Origin: Actinernus sp. WN-2022
Taxonomy: Eukaryota; Cnidaria; Anthozoa; Actiniaria; Actinernidae
Direction of reading: 5' to 3'
Assembly (NCBI GenBank): GCA_030867875.1
Contig: JAOWCC010001634.1
Span: forward strand, 139,830,365 to 139,894,364
DNA: 64,000 nucleotides
The notes below the pieces were generated by a model, which made no database searches, had not been told where the DNA came from, and saw only the letters and a list, made by a program, of their open reading frames with translations. Of this stretch, positions 42,001 through 53,200 are shown piece after piece. The translations under genes were made by a program, and so were the position numbers. The number at the start of each line of letters is the position of its first letter. Positions within the stretch are counted from its first letter, which is position 1.

Positions 42001-44260
42001 GGAACTCGCTGCCTTTAAATATTAAGTCCTGTAGTTCAATTTCGTCTTTCAAAACATTGCTACGAGCTCACTATCTTGCGCTTTTGCTTTCCACTTTTGA
42101 CCCTGATCGCATTAGAACCTATAAAACTATCTGTTCTAAATGCCGATCTACTAACATATCTACTATTTGTTGCCGCTAACTTTTTTCTGTGCTTATTTAC
42201 TTAATACATTATTCATAGTTCTATCTGTAATGTATTGTCAGTGTATTTGTATTTGTCTCAGGCTGAGCTTGTTTGGACCTAGAGTCTGTTTCTCAGCCTG
42301 AGTTAAGCTATTAAATAAAAAAATAAAAAAATAAAAACAATTGTCTAGCCTTAAAGCTTTCAAAAATATTTTTTTTAAACTTCTTCTGGATGACTCCCTC
42401 TTGAGTATTTATTTAATTATTATTAATTGAACTTCATTCTTTCTAGTTATCATTTGCGCTATTGATATCTATTGTTTTCTCGTAGATGCATTTAACTTAA
42501 AATCTACTTGTTACTTTCACATTAGCCTTAGTTTCTAATTACAGTATCCTAATCCAGTCTAGTTTACATGATTCTCATACCTTTATACCAATTTTATTGC
42601 ACTACCTACATTCACTAGCTATTTGACATACATGTAGATCTATACGTATTTCTGTATTTTCCTTACGTACCTACATGTACATGTATGTGCAATGTGCATA
42701 CTATTATGCAACTTTGGTAACCCTCACGGCTTTATGTTTATGCTCCTCCACATTATTTACTCATTTATTTTGTGTATCTTGTTGTAAATCGTTTTATGTG
42801 GAAATAAAGCCTTGAACCTTGAAGTTTCATATTTTCACAACAGAGCTGAAGTGAGCACTCAGCGAAGGCTCATGTTGGGGAATTTGTTAATGCTATTTAC
42901 ATTAATATTTCTCCATTTAATTTAATTTATAGCCTCCATTGAGTGAAATGTTCAAGATCTATCATGGGAAAACAAAGCTTGCCTATTTTGAAAGAATCAC
43001 TAGGACCTGCATGTCAAGTTACTGTCAGTAAATAATAATGGCTTTTGTAATAACAGTTTGAAGATTCTATTGTATTCTTGACATGAAGCGCTAACTTTCA
43101 TTCCTAAAATTAAATGTCAGTTTCAAGAAATTGGCAACAAATATCAGATGTGAAATTTGAGTGATTTTGATGCAAATGCCTGCAATTACAAATACAACGT
43201 ATATTTTGATGTATGACATTCATTTATACCTGCTCGTATTAAAGAGTAAAAAATAAAATAAGATGAACAAGATTATAACTTTTTGGCCAAAAAATACCTT
43301 TTCTGCAGTCACTGGATCTGTTCACATACAGTGTACAAGAATACATGTAATTATTATTATTGCGATCTACGTAAAATTTAACTTCATAAAATGTAAAGTG
43401 AATGTAAATAAGAGCAGAGTGTTACTCAGTCAAATCGACACTCACACCCTTTTTGTACACTGCCCTTCAATTCATTCTAACTGGAGCTGAGGAGCTCAAA
43501 CCATAAAACTGAATTTTGGCTTGCCAGCCATTTTCTATGGCATCAGAAATGGAGGCTGAGGTGGCCCCTTTAAGCATGAGAAGTTTAAAGTCACATGCAC
43601 ACAAATTCTCTCAAGATGCTGTACCACTGGTACATTAATGTACATAGTTACATCTTAGAGTCAAACACTTTAAAATGCATATTTTATAAAGCAAAAAATT
43701 GACCCCATTATTATTTTTATTAAAATAATTTTAGTCTCCTATTAGTTCTTTTGTGTGATTAAAAATATATTTTGGAGAGCAGGAACATTATTATTTTTCG
43801 TGTGCTGAAGTCAGGCATAATTGTCAATATCATGTGACAATTTTTATGCTGTTAAATACATGCTAATTACATGCATGATGTCAAGTAGTTTGTACATCTA
43901 TATTCGTCTTTGTAAATACTACAAAACACAGTGCAGTTTTTGTCTAATTCTCATTCTAAACATGTCTCACTTGAGAGGCCTTGCCATCTGCCATATTTTT
44001 ACTTTTGTGAATATAAATGTGAAAACCACTGGATGTCATGTAGAGTTTGTGAAGGGAACAAATACATCAAAACACAGAGCTATTTAATTAATATTCAATT
44101 TACTATGGTATGCCTGATATACACATCATGTGGGCTGTCATATAATTATATGTATATACATATATACATGTATATATACATGTATATATATATGTAATAT
44201 ATATATATATAATTATATATACAGAATATAGAGAAAAAGACAACACACAACTCCTCACAG

Positions 44261-44295
<35 letters not shown>

Positions 44296-47200
44296 TATGG
44301 TCAAATAAAGAAGATAAGGAAGTATATGAAGAGAGAAATTGTCAAAAGACAAATATGAGACTTTGTGATGAGTTTGTGATCATGAACTTCAATGGAAATA
44401 CATGTATACTAAAACACAGCTATTTCATATCCAATTTACTATGCCTGAGATATACTTCAATATATCCCACACAATCATGTGGGATGTCACATAATTTCTA
44501 TGAATAACGAAGATAAGGCGTAAGAGAGAATTTGTCACCATGACGACAAATGTGAGAATTGGGAGAGTTTGTCAACGCACATATATCAACAGAGTTAATT
44601 TATATTTAATATTCAATGTTATTATACTATATGCCTGAGATACACTACAATAATTTATGTCCTATATAATCAAGTGGGCTAGGGGTAAGAGAGAATTTGC
44701 CACTGAGGACAAATTTGAGAATTTGTAGAGTTTGTGAAGACAAATAATACTAAAATATATCTATTTAATAATCAATTTACTATGCCCGAGATACACTTCA
44801 ATATATCCCACACAATCATGTGGGCTGTCACATAATTTCTAAGATCGAATAATGAAGATACGTGTAAGGGAGTAAGAGAGAATTTGCCAAGGACACAAAA
44901 GCAATGGCATACGTACATGCATGTCCCGGACTCTACATTTGTACTTCAAGTACAACATAAAAGTTAATTAATAGTATGAGTATTAGTAAGAAAACCTGGA
45001 ATGTTACATAATGGGCCATTTCAACCTTCATTTTGATGGCATCAAAAAGTTTGCCATGCCAAAATTCAGTTTTATGGCTTGGACTCCTCTGTCTGACAGC
45101 TGCAGTGAGGGTGATAGAAATACCAGTATGTACTGTAACAGATCCTGAATACCTCAATTTGTTTAATTCAGAATTGGATTACAGAAAAGGAAACTAATAG
45201 GTTGTAAGGTGTGCAAAGGACAGTGGGTGAGATGGCCCCTTTAACATATCTTTGCATATAAAGAAGTGCATATCGAACATATTATATTATGTGTACACAT
45301 ACATGTACAATGTGTATAAGATGGTGCTAAATAAATTAATGTGTGGCTGCAAGAATAGCATATATTGACTACTGATCACAATCTAAATTCTCCTTAATAT
45401 CCTTTGTTTTCTATGGGAGAATTTGGAACTTGATCACAAGTCATTTACATTGTACATGTACATGTAGCTGAACTCACCTCTTCAAAATTTGTTCTTTTGG
45501 TTATTTCTGATTATATATTTTATTCGGATTATTTTAGAAAATAGATTATAAATGTACTAAAATCTGGGTGCAACTTATCCGTGAGTGAATATGGTACATA
45601 CACAAAAAGATGCTATTTGTTCAGACTGTAATCACCTCTGCTTCCAACCAATCAAATTGCAGAAAACCCTAGTGACTTCAAAATGAATATAATTAATATT
45701 GTAATCTGTTAATTACACTTATCAAACTAATTAATAAATCATGAAGCAAAAACAAAGGAAATCACTGAGCGATAAGTGATCTGTAAATCTGATACAGATT
45801 TCATCCTGATTTACTTTTGCTTCGATTTTCTAGGCCGAAATAGGTTGTATCACCAAAATAACTCAAAACATGACTCTTAATATTGACACCTAGATGTTTG
45901 ATACTTAAGTCATGTCCGTGCTTTATCAGATTTACAAACTCTCACTATCAGCTCAAGTTTGTAAATCTGATAATGAAGCAGGGCTACTCATTCTGTATCT
46001 ACATGTATTTAACTTATGAATTACGCATGCATGTAATCTGTTAATTACACTTATGAATTACTTTAATATGCATGTTAAACCTCCATACAAATACACAGTC
46101 ATGTAATAATTAAAATGTTATATGTAAATACTAGTACACAACCAAAATTCACTAAGAGAAGGGAAAAATCAGAATACATGTACATTGTAACTTTTACACA
46201 ATAGCACTAATCTACATGTATTAGTGCACAAATGGCATATCATACTATGGAAACTAAGCAAAACATAAAGTGGCTTTAGTTGTAAGAAGACTTATCTTGC
46301 CTGGCTAGTTAAAAAACTAGTTAGATTACAATATTCATGTATTTAGCATTATTATTATTATTTGCATATTGTTATTACTATTACTGATTAATACTTTACA
46401 TTTATATTACTTGTACACAGCTCTCTGGAAGAGCATTTTCATGAAGAGACTGTGTTTAAATAAAGATAACTAACTGACTAACTAATCTTCGCTCCGAGAG
46501 CAGTTAAAGTTCACATTTAAGATTGTCACTGATGAATGACAAGTAGCCCTACATTGTACGTGTATTATAATATTTTTTTTATTCATATGATCAAGGAATT
46601 ATGTCATCTTAATCTCAAGAGATGGATTGGGAAAAATCATATCTTCCAGAGATTCTAATTATTCATGTCTTCTTAGGATGAAAAATGTCATGTCTGTGTC
46701 GATCTCCTTCAAGTGTAAAAGAAACTCTTGCACAACAACTTTAAACCACAAACTATCAGCATATGAGAAATAATAGAAAGTACCAAAAAAATTGCCAGCA
46801 TCCCACTGCTAAACAAATTGAGATTTGTACCAACAATCTTAAATCTTAAATTTGTAGTTAACAAAAAACATGAGATTATTATCATATTATTAAATATTAA
46901 AATTACAGCTTGAAGCAATATGTATAAGCATGTATTATTTTACAACATACATGTACATTGTATGTGAGCAATGATATTAATTTGTTTCCTTGGGTCTAAT
47001 ATTTTCATGTAAAATAATCATTAAAAGTCAATCCTTAAATAATTTAATTGTGTCCTACAATCATGATTGTTGTTTCTCCTGTGTTTCAATAATAAGTTTG
47101 AGGTGAGAATAATTGTGATATCATGCAGAATGACGTCAACTAGAGACAACTAAATCTAACCTTGCAAAGCATTAATTAAGGTTCATTGCAGTGATTGAAA

Positions 47201-50200
47201 AATAGTATTTTTTATTATGCTTTGGGCAGTATAACAAATAGGATTACATGCAGTGGCAAGAGCACACTGCAGGCACAAATGACCCTCAAATCGATCACAC
47301 ACGTTGCTATATTTTCAAACGTTTCTAGTGTAGAAGATTGAATTTTTGTGGGAGGATTAAAGATGGATGACCAAAACAAAATCTGATGATTTGCATAGTT
47401 AGTTACCATAGATATATTGATGATGTCACAATTAATACATCACGTACATGTATCCATTTATAATAGGTTTCTCAATGTTTTCAATTACCTTTAACATCAA
47501 TAAATTTTAGATTTCAAATTCTCATAATGTTGACAACACAGTAACCGAAAACCTGAGTTTGACTGGCTAAGAGGGAGAAAAGTTATTAAATTGTTATTTT
47601 TTTGTAATTTTCCCACCAAAATTTACAAAATAACTTCTTCATTCATCATTTAGAGTTTAAAATATTTGTTCATGACAATCCAGCAATTTAAAGATTAAAT
47701 CAGTACCCACAATCGTATGTTTGAGAGGAAATACTTTAAAATTCACAGTGGAAAAGAATATACATGTACCGTACGTCATTATGACATATACAGTATTTTT
47801 GAAAAAGTATTTAAAAAATAAATATTTGAGTATTTTTCGGGTTTTAATGAGGAAACATACTTATGTGTACTGTAAACACTGGTATATAATCAACTAACGT
47901 CGATTACGGTATGCTACACTGTGTACTGTACACTGAATAGCTGCAATATGATCTTTTTTGTTTCTTCAATGTAAAAAGCATGTCAGACCCATAACATCAG
48001 AAAATGTGGCATCACAGCTAGGAAACTTAAGTTCTTAATAAAATTGCAGCAATCAAAAACACATATTTAAGTTGCTGTGATAACGTATACATGTACCTTA
48101 TTTCAAATGTATAGGTAACAGAGAATTCGACCTCAAAATAAGTTGTTCATTACGATGTCACAATAATATACAAACCAGATTGATTCTCTGTGCTATTTTA
48201 TATATTTTTGGCATGCTCAACATGAGCAATTTGAAGGCCATTATTTTATGCCTGCCATGGCACACTGAAGTTAGTAAGAATGGGTTAATGTACCTTGTAA
48301 AGGGGCATTAAGATACTGCCATGCAAAATCCGTAAATTTCACCAACATTTGTATGGCAAGTGTTACAAGTTTGCATAGCCGGTAGGCAAAAAAAAATGCT
48401 TCACCTGTTAAAACAATCATCTGTAAATTTTACAGATTTGCATGGCAATATCTTCACTACTATATAAGGTACAACCACTGGTCAAAGTTGGCATTCTTAC
48501 TAATATCAATGTTTTCATTCAACTAGTCCTATTTGTTGTTCAGTCCAAAGCATAATAAGAAAGGAGAAAAACATTGAGCAGATAGAGGTGGTCTATTTTG
48601 AACTCTTTAGAATATACAGGTAACTACCAGTATATAAATTGATGCCATTGTTCCAATATTAATACACATGTTCAGAAATGTAACTATCTCTTGTAAGTTA
48701 CTTATTGTAAAAGCATAGAGAAGAAATTACTGCAAATTCAGATTGAGCGTTTAATGGTGTCTGATTTTGTATTCATTACAATGGTTGAGCAGTCACGTTG
48801 CTAAGTAGAAATTGACATGTTGCTAACCAATTTGCCATCTGCTAGCAGCTTAGCTTTGTATGTTCTGGCAGTCATGCGAGAAAGCAAAATATGATTTGAA
48901 GTCCAACATTCGATATTTCAGGGGAGCCGGGTGGTTCAGTGGTTAAGTGCTTCACCTCTCACCTCTGTGACCCGAGTTTGATTCCCGTAACATGGCGCCA
49001 CACGAGTTGAGTTTGTTGGTATCTCACCCTTGCTCCAAGGGTTTTTCTCCGGGTTCTCCAGTTTTCCTCCCTCCTCAAAAACCAACCCAAATTCCAATTC
49101 AACCAAGGAATCTGTGTCCCAGACTAGTAGACCCTTTCCAGGGTTAGCTAGAAGACAGTAGACACATTAATAAAAATATTTTTTTTACTATTAGCTTTCT
49201 CACCATTAAAAAACAATGAAATTATTTGGCAACAATAGTACAAGTATTCTACCTACTTGAATTGCAATTAAAGACAGATTAAATGAAAGAAACACAAAGT
49301 GCAGGAAACTGAGAATGTCTACATTTTTTTTAGCAACATGTGCAAATTGTGTCTGGAAACACGAGCAATCCACCGTTGCAACGAACACAAAATCAGGCAC
49401 CATCAAATAATAATGGCCATATTTATATAGCACCATATCACCACAGTCAGTGAATTATTTCGGACTGCTTTACGGCGCTAATAGCTGCCACGCAGTTCAC
49501 AATGTTGAGTGTGTGGTCAGTGCAGTGGCCAGGCTGCTGTACCGGGTGACAATCCCCTTCTCTTTTTCGAGTAGCACAACATGTTCTTTCACATCCCCTT
49601 CAAATGCATGTACCGATTAGAAGGAGACAAGGCCAACGGCTAATAAACGTCCCTGCCCAAGGACACGGCCGGATTCGAACCTCCGAACCTCCCGCACTCT
49701 AGACCGTGCTCTACCAACTGAGCTAACCAGGGAGGCGGTTAAGCAAGGTGAATCAAGGTTGGTCAAGGTGAATCTGCTGTAAATGTTTTAGTTATATTTT
49801 AGGGGAAACAATAAAAACTACCATGAATATTAATTTTAATGTACATGTAACAATTAGGCAAAACTGGATATGTGGTTATGTTTTAACAACTTCGATCAAC
49901 ACTCTCTCCCTTTTAAGTACATTATTTTTTCCGAATCAAATAAAATAGATCATAAACCAATTCAAGGTTTGTGAAAATAATGGATGTACATTTTCCTACA
50001 GTAAACTGAACTACCTTAAACATCTTCTGGAAACTGGACTTAATGATTCACCAGGGTATAATCTAGGATTTGGCTTTTGAGGGCTGGGATGGCCACTGTC
50101 GAAAATTTAAGGGGGCCACCTTTTAGAATAAGGGGTCAAGATACACTTATCACTTTCTCTACTAGACATGTTCGGCTCGGTTGGTGAAATCCTGAGTGCT

Positions 50201-53200
50201 AACTCAACCTCCCCCCTCAGTTCAAGTTTAGCTAGCCCGGGGCAGTTCATTATACTGCTGACTTTTTAAGCCGAGGGCTCAAACGTTTCCCACCATGCCA
50301 TTTGGAAGAATTCTGTGCACTTGTTGACGGTAGGTATGGCTGCTTCGGTAGGGTTTCCAATGAAATGTGCTCTAATTTTGGACAAAAAAGCCACTGCAAG
50401 AGAGCTAGCTAGAGGACATCATTAAGTCTGATGATGGCTGAAAAGTACTTGGTTTGCTTTTAGTAGGCCGTTGTGAGGGGATTTCACAGGGTTTTTCCAT
50501 CATGTTTCTGCTTTGAGACACATGAAAAAATTATTCAATGAAATCCTTGAAATTCTGCAGTTGGTGATCTTTTCCCCCTGCTCAACCTATTACGATGTGT
50601 TTTTGTCACTTTAAAGCAATGGCTTGAGTCCAAATCACTGCTCTTGGTTGTATAGGGGTAAAAGACTTATAAAAATAACCTACAGGAGTCCAAGAGGGGG
50701 GGACCCCTTGTGAATGTTTTGTTGATTACCCAGCATGCAATTGGAGGGGGAGCAGGTAAATGTGGTCGAGTGAAATGCAGTGTAAACATCGGCATGGTTC
50801 ACAGTCGTTTTGTGCAAACAAACCTGCTGGTTGGAAAGATTAAACAAGGTACTGTAATCTGGGCTTCTGACAGGTTGCAAAAAAAAAAACTAAATTGTGC
50901 GGGATTTTGGACGTACATTGTGTGGGAAAAAAACGTCGATTGTGCGGGATTGCGCAATATTTTAAGAAATTTCAACAGGCTAAAAAAAAAATCTCGTTTA
51001 TTTAAAAGCTAGTTCGTTCTGACGTTCGAGCAGAGGGTAAAGAAAAGCTCTCGAGTCTGTGAATACTTTCACGCTTATCGTTTTGGTACACATTTCTCAC
51101 AGAAAATTGACCCCAAAATGCCCAGATCGCTTTAATTTGAAGGAACAGATATCAGAGAAGGTATTCTCGCAAAATCGACCCAAAAACAGACCTCAAATGT
51201 GATAGTTTTGTTTACACTCCGCTCAAGAACGAAACGATCATAGAAGAGCCATGAGGCGCTATTTAACAACAACTCTGATTCGCTATTTGCAAAACAATTA
51301 CCACAATCCACCAATGAAAAACAATATAATAGAAACTAGAGCCCAGGCCAGCGCAAGCCATGAATGGAACACCTTGTGTTTTTTTTCATCTGCTCGAGCC
51401 GTTCGAACAAAACAAGGGATTTCTCGACGTGTTTTGGAAGGTAAATGGGGTGAAGATGGCCTTAAATGTTTCCAAAAATCACAGTAAACAAGAGGAATGC
51501 CTATTTTATTTAATTTTTCAATAAATTGTGCGGGATTTTGCAGATTTTTAGGAATTGTGCGGGATTGTGCGGGTTTGACCAAATTGTGTGGATCCGGAAC
51601 CGTGCAACCTGTCAGAAGCCCTGCTATAATGACTGAGTGGTGATTTGGTATTTGCTTTTGAGTTCAAGTGCGAATGGGAAGGGTTTTTGAGCCGATTTTC
51701 AGCTCCTCAAATTTCGTGAAAATCGAAGAAATGAAGAACGATCTCCACAACAAATGAGTTTTTCTCCAAAGTGGGAGAGTCAAGCGATCCCCATTATAGC
51801 TGTGGCTTTGGAGTCATTCATCCCTTGAAATAATATCACAACATCGTATTTCCAGCATGTCTAGGTTTGATGCAATAATTTTTTCCAGGTACATGCTTCA
51901 TATTGGGTGGTGCAGGAGGGAAAGGGTTAAAACCAGAACATTTCAGGAACCCTCAATCTAACAAGTATTTCTAACTATTTAGTCCATCATTAACAAAGAG
52001 ACATCACAAACGAACATGATGAAAATGTTGCCATCTGTAAACAGGCAATCCAAACAAGCTTATTCCCAGCTGGGTCTTTTCAGTCGCAACCTGGTTCCCA
52101 GAGCATGAACGATTGGTTGGTGATTTTTAAAGAGTTGGCATAATTTACAGATAATGATCAATGTAAGTTTTAATACTTTGAATAATATTTGGATATTTTC
52201 AAGTACTTCATAAAAAAAGAAGGCACTTTTAGTGAAAATTTTGAGCGCCACTTTTGATGTATCATTGTAAATCTTATGTGGCAATATTCTTGGAATTGCG
52301 GGAATCCCATGATTCTGTGCTCTAGATTAAACCAATTCATCAATTTTAATGTGAGCCCACTCAAGCATGAACTTAACATTTATTTATATATTTATTTTAG
52401 TGTAGGGGAAAGGAGTAAATACTTAAATAAATTGACAATTAAGTCAAATTATTGAAATTGACAATAGGCAAATGCATGCGTGTATCCACAAGTTAAACCG
52501 CACAACTCAAACAACAATAGGAAATGGCCACACAATGCATAAAAAACAAGCAAAAAGTAGTGATTCTTTTATTATAGTTTCGATTGTAGTCAGTTTAACA
52601 CATTCGTTCCATGGGTTAACTCCTGTTGGGGGCTTGCCTTGCCCCACTAGTACTGGAGACTTTGCTGAAAAAAAGTGCCCCACATGTAGGGAAATATAGG
52701 GACTTTGCAATACAAAATTAGCAAAGTCCCCACATTTGCCCGGGGTCCCCCCCCCCCCCCCCCACACCTCCCCCCTCCCCCCCCTTGAGGAAACCGATGA
52801 CAAGTGCATTACAGCATATAAAACTGTAACACACGGTTTCATTTAAAGAAATTCTGTGGTCAAAGGAGGCAAATCAATATCTCATCCATTTTTTGTCTTC
52901 CATTTGGATGTAAAATATGTTTCCCCAGTATCGACTGTACATGATATGTCTTTTGTAAAACGAACCCTTGATTTGAAGTGGCATTAATCTTCGATTTTCA
53001 CTTTGAGATTTTAATTAGGTTTCGGTACTGTGGTATTTTGCCTCCATGAATATACGGTACTGTAAGCTAAATATTTTCAAATAAACATTTTTTGAAAACC
53101 ATGGAATTTTCTACGAAAATGTTTACGCAATTTAAATATTAACTTCCGAAGGGAGATCAACATGTTACCCATATTGAAAATGAGATAACGCCGCGAAAAA

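Noticed and set aside
41371..43490. Two identical 68-75 codon ORFs as a duplicated gene
   Set aside because: The identity comes from the segmental duplication, and the frame has no motif and lies in AT-rich intron DNA.
49675..49737. tRNA gene on the minus strand
   Set aside because: It has A and B boxes and a tRNA-like look but runs into a SINE body shared with 30960, and no closed acceptor stem is seen.
51298..51582. 94-codon ORF as a transposase
   Set aside because: Lies inside a hAT-like element but shows no BED finger, DDE or dimerisation motif.
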